Shown: positions 50,273-59,749 of the stretch, piece after piece
How positions within the stretch are numbered: position 1 is the stretch's first letter
Layout of the letters: the number at the start of each line of letters is the position of its first letter
Assembly: GCA_036655895.1 (NCBI GenBank)
Contig: JAVVPF010000018.1
Location: forward strand, 1 to 61,439
DNA length: 61,439 nt
Reading direction: 5' to 3'
Origin: Cloacibacillus sp.
Lineage (GTDB): Bacteria; Synergistota; Synergistia; Synergistales; Synergistaceae
Notes under the pieces: generated by a model
What the model was told of the DNA's origin: nothing
Databases searched by the model: none
Seen by the model: the letters and a program-made list of their open reading frames with translations, nothing else
Made by a program: the position numbers and the translations under genes

Positions 50273-52340
50273 AATTAGAGTATATGATCTTGCGAAGATG
50301 CTGGAAAAGAGCAACACGGAGATGGTCGAAATACTGACCGGCCTCGGCGTCGCAATAAAATCGCACATGAGTTCCATTGACGAGGACCTTGTCCCTATGG
50401 TGCAGGAATCTCTCCAGAAGGCCAAAGCCGACGAGTCCAAAAAGGAACTGGAAGCGCTTTCATCCTACCCGACCGTCTATATCCCCGAAGGAGTCTCCGT
50501 CTCGGAGGTAGCCTCCCTCTCGGGCGAAAAGGCGGGAAGCGCCGTCAAGGCGCTGATGCTGGAGGGCCTCATGCTGCCCGCCACTACAAGGGCCGACGAA
50601 AAGATTTTGCAGATACTTGGCAAAACGTTCAAAAAGAACCTCGTCTTCGGCAAAGCGCAGCCCGAGGAAGAAAAACCGTCGGTGGCCGCGCAGCAGACGA
50701 AGGCAGCACCCGCCGCGCCGAAAAATATCCACGAGGCGAAGGCGGCGCATGAGGCTAAGAAAAACGAGCCTCAGAGCCAGAAAAAGAACAAAAAGGGCAA
50801 GTCAAAGAAAAACGGAGCCGGAGAGGCTACGCACCGTCCTCCGATAATCACGGTCATGGGACACGTCGACCACGGCAAAACGACGCTTCTTGACAATATC
50901 CGCAACACGCACGTCACGGATAAAGAGGCCGGCGGCATCACGCAGCACATAGGTGCCTCGCGCGTCGAATACAACGGCAACACGCTCGTATTCCTCGACA
51001 CGCCGGGACACGAAGCCTTTACCGCGATGCGTATGCGCGGAGCTCAGGTGACGGACATCGCCGTGCTTGTCGTAGCGGCCGACGACGGCATCAAGCCGCA
51101 GACCATCGAAGCGCTGAACCACGCGAAAGCGGCCGGCGTTCCGATAGTGGTCGCGGTAAATAAGGTCGACAAACCCGACGCGAAGCCGGAGCGCGTGCGC
51201 CAGCAGCTCTCCGACTACGGACTTGTGCCGGAAGAGTGGGGCGGAGACACCATCATGGTCGACGTCGCCGCAAAGACCGGAGTCAACGTCGACGGCCTGC
51301 TTGAGATGCTGCTTCTGGTCGCCGAAATGCAGGAACTTAAGGCCGACCCGAAGGCCGCGCCTACCGGCACCGTCATCGAAGCCAATCTCGACAAGGGCAA
51401 AGGCCCCGTAGCCACAGTCATAGTGCAGGAGGGAACGCTGCACCGCGGCGACATCATCCACACCGCCAGCGCCTGGGGCAAGATCCGCGCGATGATAGAC
51501 GACATGGGGCGCACTGTGAATTCCGCGGGCCCGAGTATGCCGGTTGAGATACTCGGCCTTGAAAACGTCCCGCAGCCCGGAGAAAACTTCAATCTCCTGG
51601 ACTCTGAACGCGAGGCGCGCGACATAATGTCGCAGAACGAGGCCGACCGCCGTGAAACGGACCAGAGCAAGACGAAACGCCTGACGCTCGAAGAGCTCTA
51701 CGATAAGATGCAGACGGAAGAGGTGCCGCAGCTGCGCATCGTTCTTAAGACGGACGTTCAGGGCTCGCTTGAAGCCTTCCACGCCTCGCTTATGAAGATG
51801 AGCACGGACGCAGTCTCTGTAAACATCGTCCATGAAGGCGTCGGCCGCATCTCTGAATCAGACGTCATGCTCGCCTCCGCCTCAAACGCCATCATCGTAG
51901 GCTTCAACGTCCGCCCGGACTCAAACGCAAAGAGAGTCTCCGAAAACGAAGGCGTCCAGATACGTCTCTATCAGGTCATCTACGACATGCTAGACGACGT
52001 GAAGGCGGCTATGGAAGGAATGCTTGCGCCCGCGCTTCGCGAACATACGCTGGGTACAGCTGAGATACGCGAGATGTTCCGCGTGCCGAAGGTCGGCAAC
52101 ATCGCCGGATGCCGTATCACTGAAGGGCTGCTGCGCAGGAGCGCGAAGGTGCGCCTCATCCGCGACGGCGTCGTTTTCTGGAGCGGCGAGCTTTCAAGCC
52201 TCAAGCATTTCAAGGACGACGTTCGTGAAATCAAGGCCGGCAACGAGTGCGGACTGAGCTTTGAAAAATTCCAGGACTTCAAAGTGGGCGACGTCATCGA
52301 AGCCTACGAGATCCTGAAAGAGAAGAAAACTCTGGACTAA
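50265..52340 (+). CDS. infB: Translation initiation factor IF-2
   Basis: A 691-aa GTPase that brings initiator tRNA to the 30S subunit. The N-terminal IF2N segment ([25 protein letters not shown]) is followed by a second IF2N copy, a Lys/Ala-rich linker, then G1 [13 protein letters not shown]3 DTPGHEAF, G4 NKVD and the C-terminal beta-barrel and C2 domains ([26 protein letters not shown]). The N-terminal linker is short compared with enteric IF-2. ATG 50265 has AGGAG eight bases upstream. Confidence 0.97.
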   Translation: MSKIRVYDLAKMLEKSNTEMVEILTGLGVAIKSHMSSIDEDLVPMVQESLQKAKADESKKELEALSSYPTVYIPEGVSVSEVASLSGEKAGSAVKALMLEGLMLPATTRADEKILQILGKTFKKNLVFGKAQPEEEKPSVAAQQTKAAPAAPKNIHEAKAAHEAKKNEPQSQKKNKKGKSKKNGAGEATHRPPIITVMGHVDHGKTTLLDNIRNTHVTDKEAGGITQHIGASRVEYNGNTLVFLDTPGHEAFTAMRMRGAQVTDIAVLVVAADDGIKPQTIEALNHAKAAGVPIVVAVNKVDKPDAKPERVRQQLSDYGLVPEEWGGDTIMVDVAAKTGVNVDGLLEMLLLVAEMQELKADPKAAPTGTVIEANLDKGKGPVATVIVQEGTLHRGDIIHTASAWGKIRAMIDDMGRTVNSAGPSMPVEILGLENVPQPGENFNLLDSEREARDIMSQNEADRRETDQSKTKRLTLEELYDKMQTEEVPQLRIVLKTDVQGSLEAFHASLMKMSTDAVSVNIVHEGVGRISESDVMLASASNAIIVGFNVRPDSNAKRVSENEGVQIRLYQVIYDMLDDVKAAMEGMLAPALREHTLGTAEIREMFRVPKVGNIAGCRITEGLLRRSAKVRLIRDGVVFWSGELSSLKHFKDDVREIKAGNECGLSFEKFQDFKVGDVIEAYEILKEKKTLD

Positions 52341-52350
52341 GGAATAAGAT

Positions 52351-52662
52351 ATGTCCTTTTGGATAGCGGCGGCACAGACCTCTTTGAGGCTTCCCTACGC
52401 GGGCAGCCTCAAAGATCGGCGTCAGGTCGTGCGCTCCATCACGGATGGGGTGCGCGGCCGTTTTTCCATTTCGGCGGCGGACTTAGGTCCGGAGGGCGCG
52501 CACAACGCGGCGGAGCTGGGCTTTTCCGCGGCCGGATCATCTGCCGCGGAGCTTGACGAAAGAATGCGCAATCTAGAAAAATTTATATATCAAAGAGAAG
52601 AAGAGGGCGAATTTACAGTCGTCGCCTTTTCTATGGAGGTGTTCAAATATGGCGACCTATAG
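52351..52662 (+). CDS. ylxP: DUF503 family protein (YlxP-like)
   Basis: A 103-aa protein of the DUF503 family: LRLPYAGSLKDRRQVVRSITDGVRGRFSISAADLG with the invariant SLKDRR, and HNAAELGFSAAGSSAAELDERMRNLEKFI. The molecular role is not established. The family is a regular member of this super-operon between infB and rbfA. It overlaps rbfA by 14 bases. Confidence 0.88.
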   Translation: MSFWIAAAQTSLRLPYAGSLKDRRQVVRSITDGVRGRFSISAADLGPEGAHNAAELGFSAAGSSAAELDERMRNLEKFIYQREEEGEFTVVAFSMEVFKYGDL

Positions 52663-53020
52663 GATCGACAGAATCAATAAAGAGTTCATGCGTCTCATTT
52701 CGCAGATGCTGCAGACGCGCATAAAAGACGCCTCCGCGGCGGAGGCCGTGCTAACAAGGGTCTCCGTATCGCGCGACTTGGGCTTTGCCAAAGTTTATTA
52801 CACTCTGATAAAGCCGGAGGAGAGGCCCGTCGTCCAGGAGGCGCTCGACAAGGCGGCCGTGCCTATGCGCGGCATGCTCGGCAAAGAGATGCGTCTGCGC
52901 ACCATACCGGAGCTGCACTTCGTCTATGACGATTCCGAGAACAAGGCGCGCGCGATGGACGAGCTGCTTGATAAAGTCGCGGAAATGGACGCGAAGCTGA
53001 AGGCCGAGAGGGACGCGTAG
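52649..53020 (+). CDS. rbfA: Ribosome-binding factor A
   Basis: A 123-aa KH-fold protein for late 30S maturation: RIDRINKEFMRLISQMLQTRIKD, VLTRVSVSRDLGFAKVYYTL, MRLRTIPELHFVYDDS. It is coupled to the DUF503 gene upstream. Confidence 0.95.
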   Translation: MATYRIDRINKEFMRLISQMLQTRIKDASAAEAVLTRVSVSRDLGFAKVYYTLIKPEERPVVQEALDKAAVPMRGMLGKEMRLRTIPELHFVYDDSENKARAMDELLDKVAEMDAKLKAERDA

Positions 53021-53023
53021 CAG

Positions 53024-54025
53024 ATGTATGACAAAGTCCTCTTTGCGGAGGCGCTGGAAAAACTAAAAAAACACAGCAGCTGGGCGATAGTCTGTCACGA
53101 AAATCCTGACGGCGATACGCTCGGCTGCGCTTTTGCGCTATATTCGCTTGGCAAGCGAGCCGGCAAACGAACCTCCGTCTATTCAAAAGATCCGCTGCCT
53201 GCCGCGTTTTCTTTTTTTCCGCACTCAGACGAACTTACAGTTTTAGAGAGCCTCTCGCCCGAGGAGCTTGCCGAAACGCTGCTTGTCACAGTTGACACCA
53301 GCACGGAGCAGCGCGCGCTTTCAAACCTGCCCGAGCTGCTTGCCTCCTGCGCGGATTCTCTGAACATCGACCACCACGGCGACAACAAACTCTACGCCAA
53401 GACAAATCTCGTAGACACAAACGGCTCCGCCACCGCCGAGGTGATGACGGAGCTCATCGATGCCTTCGGCATGGGGATAACGGAAGGCGAGGCCGCCGCG
53501 CTGTACACGGCGCTCACCACGGACAACGGCAACTTCAAATATAACTCAGTGACGCCTCGCAGCCACGACTGCGCGAAGCTGCTGCTTAGCGCGGGAGCGC
53601 ATCCCACCGATATAGACGACCGCATACACGAGAACCTGACGGCCGACGTCCTGAAGGTGTGGGGCGCGGCGCTGCTGCGCACGGAGGTTTTTGCAGAAGG
53701 CAAGTGCGCGCTTGCGTGGCTTCGCGACAAAGAGATAAAAGAGGCGGAGGCGGGCGCAAACACGCTTGAAGGGCTCGTCAACATGCTGATGCGCATAAAG
53801 GGCGTCCGCATGGGACTCTTCGTCACGGAAAAAGAAGGCTGCGTCAAACTCAGCGTCAGAAGCCGAGGAACGTGCAGCGCAAGGGAGCTTGCCTCAAAGT
53901 TCGGCGGCGGCGGCCACGTGAACGCCGCAGGCGCGACGGTAGAGGGAAGCTTCGAGGCAGTTCTGCAAACGGTAAAGAAAGAGGCCGAGGCCTATGTCCT
54001 TCACTGGGCTGCTTCCGGTAGATAA
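53024..54025 (+). CDS. nrnA: DHH-family bifunctional oligoribonuclease/PAP phosphatase NrnA
   Basis: Degrades nano-RNA and 3-prime,5-prime-pADP. A 333-aa protein with VCHENPDGDTLGCAFAL (first metal motif), VTVDTSTEQR, LNIDHHGDN (the DHH motif), TALTTDNGNFKY and the C-terminal DHHA1 signature KFGGGGHVNAAGATVEG. It overlaps truB by 32 bases. Enzymes of this family also finish c-di-GMP breakdown by cutting pGpG-type dinucleotides, which would link to the HD-GYP protein; that link is inference. Confidence 0.93.
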   Translation: MYDKVLFAEALEKLKKHSSWAIVCHENPDGDTLGCAFALYSLGKRAGKRTSVYSKDPLPAAFSFFPHSDELTVLESLSPEELAETLLVTVDTSTEQRALSNLPELLASCADSLNIDHHGDNKLYAKTNLVDTNGSATAEVMTELIDAFGMGITEGEAAALYTALTTDNGNFKYNSVTPRSHDCAKLLLSAGAHPTDIDDRIHENLTADVLKVWGAALLRTEVFAEGKCALAWLRDKEIKEAEAGANTLEGLVNMLMRIKGVRMGLFVTEKEGCVKLSVRSRGTCSARELASKFGGGGHVNAAGATVEGSFEAVLQTVKKEAEAYVLHWAASGR

Positions 54026-54926
54026 GCCGCTGGGCCTGCGCAGCACAGACTGCGTACAGAGGCTCAGACGCATACTGGGACGCAAAATAAAAATAGGCCA
54101 CGGCGGCACGCTCGACTCCACCGCCACAGGCCTGCTCTTTATATTGACCGGAGGGGCTACGCGCCTTGCGAATTTCGTAATGGCGCTGCCTAAGTGCTAC
54201 GAGGCGGAGGTGACCTTCGGAGTTTCTACCTCGACGGACGACGCAAGCGGAGAGGTGACGGCGCGCGCCGGACGCTCGCACATAACCAACGAAGAGACGG
54301 AGATCCTGCTCTGCGGCTTTCTTGGCTGGCGAATGCAGTCGCCTCCGGCCGTCTCCGCCGTGCATGTGGACGGACTTCGCGCGCACGAGCTTGCGCGCGG
54401 CGGCCTGGCCGTCGTGCCGGAGGCAAGGCCGGTCTATTTTTCAAAGATAGAGCGCATTAGCGATATGGATGACGCTGGGCGCATGAGATTTCGCGTCTTT
54501 TGCAGCAAGGGCACCTACATCAGGAGCTTCGCGCGCGACCTAGGTTCTGCGCTTGCGTCCGCGGCGCACCTGTCCGCTCTGCGCCGCGTCAGCTGCGGCG
54601 CCTTTACCGCTTCCGACGCATATCCTGCGGAAAAACTCTTTGAGATGAGCAGTTCCGAGCTTGCGGCCTCTCTGCTTCCGATAGAGAGCCTCTGCCGCGA
54701 AGGCGCGGCCTACGGCGCGGACGACGAAGCGGCGGCTAAACTTTCAAGCGGGCTTCCTGTGACGCTTGACCTGCTTTTTCGTAAAAATCTGCCACCAGCC
54801 TGCTCAAAAAAACTGCTCGTCGCGTCTCCCTCGCTTTTTTCTATCTGCGACATTGCGAGGGATGGAGCGAAACTCAAACTTTCTCCCGACGTCAACATTA
54901 AATTTTCAGGAGGCGCAGAGGATTGA
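53994..54926 (+). CDS. truB: tRNA pseudouridine(55) synthase TruB
   Basis: A 310-aa enzyme making psi55 in tRNA. It shows LLPVDKPLGLRSTDCVQRLRRIL, IKIGHGGTLDSTATGLL with the catalytic Asp, YEAEVTFGVSTSTDD, MQSPPAVSAVHVDGLRAHELAR and CSKGTYIRSFARDLG. The Thr of the usual GHTGTLD is Gly here. The C-terminal third is less typical. The stop overlaps the ribF start. Confidence 0.94.
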   Translation: MSFTGLLPVDKPLGLRSTDCVQRLRRILGRKIKIGHGGTLDSTATGLLFILTGGATRLANFVMALPKCYEAEVTFGVSTSTDDASGEVTARAGRSHITNEETEILLCGFLGWRMQSPPAVSAVHVDGLRAHELARGGLAVVPEARPVYFSKIERISDMDDAGRMRFRVFCSKGTYIRSFARDLGSALASAAHLSALRRVSCGAFTASDAYPAEKLFEMSSSELAASLLPIESLCREGAAYGADDEAAAKLSSGLPVTLDLLFRKNLPPACSKKLLVASPSLFSICDIARDGAKLKLSPDVNIKFSGGAED

Positions 54927-55846
54927 TATACGCGCTTGGAGCCTTCGACGGATTTCATCTGGGACACCGCGTGCTGCTTGAAACGGCGGCGGCTGTAGCC
55001 CAAAAACAAGAGACCGGCTGGGGCGTCATCACCTTCGAGGGACATCCGAGGATGCTTCTTGACAAAAACAAATTTAAACTGCTCTTCTCGCCGCCCGAAA
55101 GAGACCTGATAGCGAAATACCTGGCGGTCCCGCGTATGGAAAAAATACACTTCACACGTGAATTTGCCGCGCTTTCGCCATCAGATTTCGTGGACTGCAT
55201 AGGAACGAAATATTCCGTGAAGGGCTTGGTCACCGGCGCGAACTTTCGCTTCGGAAAAGACCGCGCCGGAAACGCAGAACTGCTTGCGTCGCTCTGCCGC
55301 GAACGAGGCTGGTCGCTCAACGTCATACCGTCGCGTTTTCTCGAAAATAAAGTCATCAGCAGCACCGCGGTGCGCGCGGCGGTGGCGGGCGGTGATATGA
55401 CGCTTGCCGCGCGGCTGCTTGGCTATCCGTACATGGTGAGCGGGCGCGTCGCGCACGGAGACGGCCGAGGCCGCGAGCTTGCCTTTCCCACGGCGAACCT
55501 ATGTCTGCTTCCGGGCAAGATATATCCGCCGCACGGAGTTTACGCCGCCGTTACGGTGATTGACGGCGACTGGCGCGCCTCCGCCCTCAACATCGGCAGC
55601 AACCCCACCTTTGACGGACTTCGGCCGCCGCGCTGCGAAGCGCACATAATAGGCGCGGAGTGCGATCTTTACGGCCGCGACATCACGCTCTTCATATTAA
55701 AGAGGCTGCGCGGCGAGGAAAAGTTCCCGTCGGCTGCGGCGCTTTGCGCGCGCGTAGCGGAGGACGTAAAGCAATGCGGCGCCCTCTGCGCGGAATATTT
55801 ATCGCAGGAGGGCTCCGAGATAAAAAAATTCGCGCGTTATCTTTAG
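54923..55846 (+). CDS. ribF: Bifunctional riboflavin kinase/FAD synthetase
   Basis: A 307-aa enzyme that makes FMN and FAD. The N-terminal nucleotidyltransferase half shows LGAFDGFHLGHRVLL and GANFRFGKDRAGN. The C-terminal kinase half shows SGRVAHGDGRGRELAFPTANL, PPHGVYAAV and LNIGSNPTFDGLRPP. The TTG start overlaps the truB stop. FMN made here is the precursor for the UbiX cofactor reaction. Last gene of the super-operon. Confidence 0.95.
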   Translation: MIYALGAFDGFHLGHRVLLETAAAVAQKQETGWGVITFEGHPRMLLDKNKFKLLFSPPERDLIAKYLAVPRMEKIHFTREFAALSPSDFVDCIGTKYSVKGLVTGANFRFGKDRAGNAELLASLCRERGWSLNVIPSRFLENKVISSTAVRAAVAGGDMTLAARLLGYPYMVSGRVAHGDGRGRELAFPTANLCLLPGKIYPPHGVYAAVTVIDGDWRASALNIGSNPTFDGLRPPRCEAHIIGAECDLYGRDITLFILKRLRGEEKFPSAAALCARVAEDVKQCGALCAEYLSQEGSEIKKFARYL

Positions 55847-55933
55847 GAAGAGCTGCGCCCTTTGACAGTATCGTCTGGCTATCGTATCATATCTAAGTTA
55901 CGCAAAAGCGTATTTTGAGGAGGAAGATTTCCC

Positions 55934-56974
55934 TTGTTAAGAGCAATGAGAAGCTATACTAGAGTCATCATGATAATCGTCATACTCTTCTTCGTCGCGT
56001 CGTGCTTCGCAGGCTACGGCCTGTATGTCCGCGGCAACAGAGGTGGGAACGGCGAAGGCCGTCAGGACTACCCGGTAGCTACAATAGACGGCAAGAACAT
56101 AATGCGTTCTGAGCTTGAAAAAGGCGCCTCTCGCATGTCAGAGCAGTATGGCAGCAACGTCACCTCCGCCGACGCCCCGCAGATCAGAAGAGCTGTGCTC
56201 GACGGGATGACGATCCAGGCGGAGCTTGGAAAAGAGATAGAGAACAGAAACATCGACGTCGCGAAGGACGAGATCGAAGAGACCTACAAAAAGATAATGG
56301 ACCAGTATCCGACGCGCGAAGAATTTATGTCCTACATGCAGCGCAGCGGCATCACTGAAAAGCAGATGAAGGACGACATCAAAAAGCAGCTGCAGATGGA
56401 CAAAGTCCTTAAATCGCTCGAAGCCGACATCAAGGTAGACGAAAAAGAGGTGCGCGCCTTCTACGACACGGCGAAGAACTTCCTTTACAAGCAGCCGGCC
56501 GGCATCAGCGTAAACATCGCCACCTTCAAAGACAAGGCGGCGGCCGAGGCCGCGCGCAAGGCTATAGCGGCGGGAGGCAACTGGGACGCGGAGATGGCGA
56601 AATACAAAAACGACATAGAGATGTCAACGCCGTATGACCAGCCCACAGTGCTCGCCGACCAGCAGCTCCAAAAAGAACTCGCCATGCTCAAAGACTACCC
56701 CATGAACAAAGTGACGCCAGTCCAGAGCGCCGGAGATAAATTCAGCTACATCGCCATCAAGCGCACAAAGACCGCTGAACGCGTCATCCCGTTCAACTCC
56801 GTCAGCGCCGACGTAAAGGCTACGATAACCAACCAGAAGATGCAGGAAGCCCAGCAGAAATTCTACGAGACGCTGCTCAAACGCGCCGACGTAAAGGTGC
56901 TTGACGCATCCATCTTCCCGGCAGACAAACCGGCCTCGGAAGACGCGGCGCCAAAATCGGAAGACAAGAAATAA
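55934..56974 (+). CDS. SurA-N-domain periplasmic chaperone-like protein (PpiD/PrsA-like)
   Basis: A 346-aa protein with one N-terminal membrane anchor (VIMIIVILFFVASCFAGYGLYV) and an extracytoplasmic part. Residues about 45-180 form the SurA N-terminal chaperone fold (VATIDGKNIMRSELEKGASRMSEQYG, RRAVLDGMTIQAELGKEIENRNIDVAKDEIEE, FMSYMQRSGITEKQMKDDIKKQLQMDKVL). A parvulin-like region follows, but no clear parvulin active-site signature is seen, so isomerase activity is doubtful. It probably helps fold exported proteins. A TTG start with AGGAGG 10 bases upstream is chosen. Confidence 0.82.
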   Translation: MLRAMRSYTRVIMIIVILFFVASCFAGYGLYVRGNRGGNGEGRQDYPVATIDGKNIMRSELEKGASRMSEQYGSNVTSADAPQIRRAVLDGMTIQAELGKEIENRNIDVAKDEIEETYKKIMDQYPTREEFMSYMQRSGITEKQMKDDIKKQLQMDKVLKSLEADIKVDEKEVRAFYDTAKNFLYKQPAGISVNIATFKDKAAAEAARKAIAAGGNWDAEMAKYKNDIEMSTPYDQPTVLADQQLQKELAMLKDYPMNKVTPVQSAGDKFSYIAIKRTKTAERVIPFNSVSADVKATITNQKMQEAQQKFYETLLKRADVKVLDASIFPADKPASEDAAPKSEDKK

Positions 56975-56993
56975 CGAAAAATCCAAAATAACA

Positions 56994-57047
56994 TAAAAAA
57001 TCGCGGAAGAGGAAAGCGCCAGGCTTGCCTCTTCCGCGATTTTTTAT
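56994..57047 (+). terminator. Terminator after the SurA-N gene
   Basis: AAAAAATCGCGGAAGAGG and CCTCTTCCGCGATTTTTT form an 18-bp stem with T tract, among the strongest in the window. Confidence 0.93.
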
Positions 57048-57135
57048 ATGCGCGCGGCGCGTTTGCCCTTGAAAATAAAAAATCCACACGTTACTATAGG
57101 CGAAGCAGCATATTTTTCGACTGGAGGGCTGGTCT

Positions 57136-57909
57136 ATGGATATTGCAAAACTTACAGATCTTAGAGGAAAATCCGCCGTGGTAACAGGCGGCGCGGGCGG
57201 CATAGGCGCCGCCTGCGCGCGTACCTTCGCCGCAGCTGGCGCAAACGTAGCCATCATAGACAAAAACGCGGAGGCCGCGCACCAAACAGCGCTTGAGATC
57301 GCCGAGGAATTTGGCGTGCATACAGCCGCTTTCGAATGCGACGTCATATCCGCGGCAGACGACACAGACGTCATAGAACGCGCCGCAGCGGCGCTGAAAG
57401 GCCTGAACATCCTCGTCAACAATACCGGAGGCGGAGGCGGCGGAGCGGAGCGTTTTGAGGGGCTCTCAGCCGATTACATCAACAAGATATTCAGCCTCAA
57501 CGTCTACTCGGTCTTTCGTTTCTCACGCCTTGCCCTGCCGCACATGAGGGCCGCGGGCTATGGTTCCATCGTCAACATCAGCTCAATGGCAAGCATCATG
57601 AGCGGAGCTGACATGTCCGTCTACAGCGCCTCCAAGGCCGCCGTGAACGCCCTCACGCGCCAGATGGCGATAGACGTGGCTCCCGTTCGTGTGAACGCCA
57701 TCGCGCCCGGCGCAATAAAGACGCACGCGCTTGCTACGGTCCTCACAGAACCGATGGAACGCAAGATGCTGGAAAAAACTCCGCTGGGACGTCTAGGCGC
57801 GCCAGAAGACATAGCAAACGCGGCGCTCTTTTTCGCCTCCCCGATGGCCTCATGGGTCTCTGGGCAGACGCTGATAGTCTCAGGCGGAGGATACCAAACG
57901 CTCGATTAA
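57136..57909 (+). CDS. SDR family oxidoreductase resembling 7-alpha-hydroxysteroid dehydrogenase
   Basis: A 257-aa short-chain dehydrogenase. The cofactor motif is VVTGGAGGIGAACARTF, then NNTGGGGGG, the Ser-Tyr-Lys triad in ISSMASIMSGADMSVYSASKAA, and IAPGAIKTHALATVL. The last 70 residues (RLGAPEDIANAALFFASPMASWVSGQTLIVSGGG) agree closely with what I remember of E. coli HdhA (7-alpha-HSDH), including the Gly-rich NNAGGGG stretch. A bile-acid or other secondary-alcohol dehydrogenase is plausible, a general SDR equally possible. Single gene with terminators on both sides. Confidence 0.82.
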   Translation: MDIAKLTDLRGKSAVVTGGAGGIGAACARTFAAAGANVAIIDKNAEAAHQTALEIAEEFGVHTAAFECDVISAADDTDVIERAAAALKGLNILVNNTGGGGGGAERFEGLSADYINKIFSLNVYSVFRFSRLALPHMRAAGYGSIVNISSMASIMSGADMSVYSASKAAVNALTRQMAIDVAPVRVNAIAPGAIKTHALATVLTEPMERKMLEKTPLGRLGAPEDIANAALFFASPMASWVSGQTLIVSGGGYQTLD

Positions 57910-57934
57910 CGAAAAATCAAAATTTTTTATACCG

Positions 57935-57974
57935 CAAGAAGAGACTCACACAAAGCGTGCGAGCTCTCTTCTTG
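57935..57974 (+). terminator. Terminator after the SDR gene
   Basis: CAAGAAGAGA and TCTCTTCTTG form a perfect 10-bp stem with additional inner pairing, followed by TATCTT. Confidence 0.65.
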
Positions 57975-58040
57975 TATCTTGACGGCCTCCCTGTGCTATA
58001 ATATCGCAGATAGAAACTCCCGTAAAAGAGGTGGCAGAAA

Positions 58041-58376
58041 ATGAAAAGCATAAACTATGCTCAGTACGCCCGTGACGTTATAGAGGCCTCGCACGAACGG
58101 CCCGTAATAGTGGATATCTGGGACCCGTCGTGACCGCCCTGTATAGCGCTTGCTCCGAAATTTGAAGAGCTGGCGGCAAGATACGCGGGGCGTATCGACT
58201 TCTTAAAGATGGACCGCTCGCAAAACAAAGAGATAATGAAAGAGCTCTCCCTGCGCGGCGTACCCACTATAATATTTATGAAAGACGGAAATAGCGCTGC
58301 GCCGCGTCTTACCGGAGACGAGCAGGCGACGGAGGAAAAGATCCGCGCCGCGGCGGAGAAGATCATCGGCAATTAA
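58041..58376 (+). CDS. Thioredoxin-like selenoprotein with U-P-P-C active site (internal UGA = Sec)
   Basis: A 111-aa thioredoxin-fold protein interrupted only by TGA at 58131-58133 (codon 31). Read through as Sec it gives PVIVDIWDPS-U-PPCIALAPKFEELAARYA, exactly where thioredoxin has V-D-F-W-A-x-W-C-G-P-C-K-x-x-A-P. The Sec thus replaces the first, nucleophilic Cys and the resolving Cys34 is kept. The cis-proline region LRGVPTIIFMKDG and the length are normal for thioredoxin. AGAGGTGG precedes ATG 58041. The second in-frame UGA protein in the window (GrdB-type) shows that Sec insertion operates in this genome. The partner may be a peroxidase or a reductase. A nonsense mutation is possible but would be a striking coincidence. 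Confidence 0.87.
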
Positions 58377-58428
58377 ATCACTCAGCTATAAACATATTTA
58401 CGCAAACATATAAACGGAGGTAATACCA

Positions 58429-59604
58429 ATGAAAAAACTACTGCTGCTTGCGGCGCTTCTGCTATTTGCCGCGCTTCCCGCTCACGCCGACGCGCCGTTT
58501 CACATAGGCGTCGTCACCGGCACAGTCTCGCAGGGCGAAGACAACGTCCGCGGGGCCGAGAGGCTCATTGCCATGTACAAAGACGCCTCAAAGGGCGGCA
58601 TGATAAAACACGTCACCTACCCCGACAACTTCGGAGCCGAAATGGAGACCGTCATAAGCCAGATAGCCGGCCTTGCGGACGACCCAAAGATGAAAGTCGT
58701 GGTCGTCATGGAGGGCGTGCCAGGCACAGCCGAGGCCTTCCGCCGCATCAAAGAAAAACGCAAAGACATCCTATGCTTCACGGGGCAGCCGCAGGAAGAC
58801 CCGAACGTAATAGGTGCTGTGGCCGACCTCGTCGTCAACTCCGACAACCTCGCCATGGGCTATATCATGCCGGCCGCCGCGAAAAAGCTTGGCGCCAAGA
58901 CCTACGTCCACATATCATTCCCGAGGCACATGAGCTACGAACTGCTCTCCCGCAGACGCAAAATAATGGAGGCCGCCTGCAAAGACCTGGGCCTCAAATT
59001 CGTCTTTGAAACCGCGCCCGACCCCACAAGCGACGTAGGCGTGGCCGGAGCGCAGCAGTACGTTCTTGAAAAAACCCCGGCGTGGCTCCAGAAATACGGG
59101 AAAAATACAGCCTTCTTCAGCACCAACGACGCTCAGGTGGAGCCGCTCCTCAAAAAAATAACCGAGCTGGGCGGTTTCTACGTCCAGACCGACTCTCCGC
59201 TTCAGGGCTACGCCGGAGCGCTTGGGATAGATCTGAAAAAAGAAAAGGGCAACTGGCCCGCCATACTTGGCAAAATAGAAAAAACAGTAGTAAATAAAAG
59301 CGCCTCAGGACGCCTCGCCACATGGGCCTACCCGTCAGGCTACAGCATCACAGCGGCGCTTGGTGAATATGGCAAGCGCGTAGTTGAAAAGAAGGCGAAG
59401 CTGGGTAGACAGTCCGACGTAATGAAAGCCTTCGCCGCCTTCTCGCCGGGCCTTGCGTGGAACAGCAGCGCCTACACCGACGCCGCAACAGGCGTAAAGA
59501 TGAAGAACTTCCTGCTCATCTACCAGGACACCTACGTCTTTGGCAAAGGCCCCCTCGGCATGAACAAAATAAAGGTTCCCGAAAAATATTACAAAATCAA
59601 GTAA
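58429..59604 (+). CDS. DUF3798 periplasmic binding-protein-like lipoprotein or secreted protein
   Basis: A 391-aa exported protein with signal peptide MKKLLLLAALLLFAALPAHA-DAP. The rest resembles the type 1 periplasmic-binding fold: FHIGVVTGTVSQGEDNVRGAERLI, MKVVVVMEGVPGTAEAFRRIKEK, GYIMPAAAKKLGAKTYVHISFPRHMSYEL and NTAFFSTNDAQVEPLLKKI. I recognise it as DUF3798, common in Synergistota and some Clostridia, without known ligand. CGGAGG lies eight bases upstream. It follows the seleno-thioredoxin gene by 52 bases and may share its transcript. No transporter genes follow. Confidence 0.8.
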   Translation: MKKLLLLAALLLFAALPAHADAPFHIGVVTGTVSQGEDNVRGAERLIAMYKDASKGGMIKHVTYPDNFGAEMETVISQIAGLADDPKMKVVVVMEGVPGTAEAFRRIKEKRKDILCFTGQPQEDPNVIGAVADLVVNSDNLAMGYIMPAAAKKLGAKTYVHISFPRHMSYELLSRRRKIMEAACKDLGLKFVFETAPDPTSDVGVAGAQQYVLEKTPAWLQKYGKNTAFFSTNDAQVEPLLKKITELGGFYVQTDSPLQGYAGALGIDLKKEKGNWPAILGKIEKTVVNKSASGRLATWAYPSGYSITAALGEYGKRVVEKKAKLGRQSDVMKAFAAFSPGLAWNSSAYTDAATGVKMKNFLLIYQDTYVFGKGPLGMNKIKVPEKYYKIK

Positions 59605-59677
59605 CCGATAAAAGACAAAACGGCGGAGGCGCGCGAAAACCGCGCGGAAATTCCTCCGCCGATTCTCCACGGCGGGG

Positions 59678-59705
59678 TTGACAAAAAAATAAAATCCTGT
59701 AGAAT
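59678..59705 (+). promoter_or_regulatory. Promoter of the tRNA-Tyr/tRNA-Thr pair
   Basis: TTGACA (59678-59683), 16 bases, TAGAAT (59700-59705), preceded by a GC-rich hairpin (about 59622-59662, CGGCGGAGG/CCTCCGCCG) that may end the DUF3798 transcript. Confidence 0.7.
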
Positions 59706-59749
59706 ACTTTCCTGTAATGCCGCTGTCGCCGCGGCGGTTTCAAGCAAGT

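Noticed and set aside
50802-51833. 343-aa minus-strand frame inside infB
   Set aside because: It lies fully antisense to the conserved G domain of IF-2 and has no independent support.
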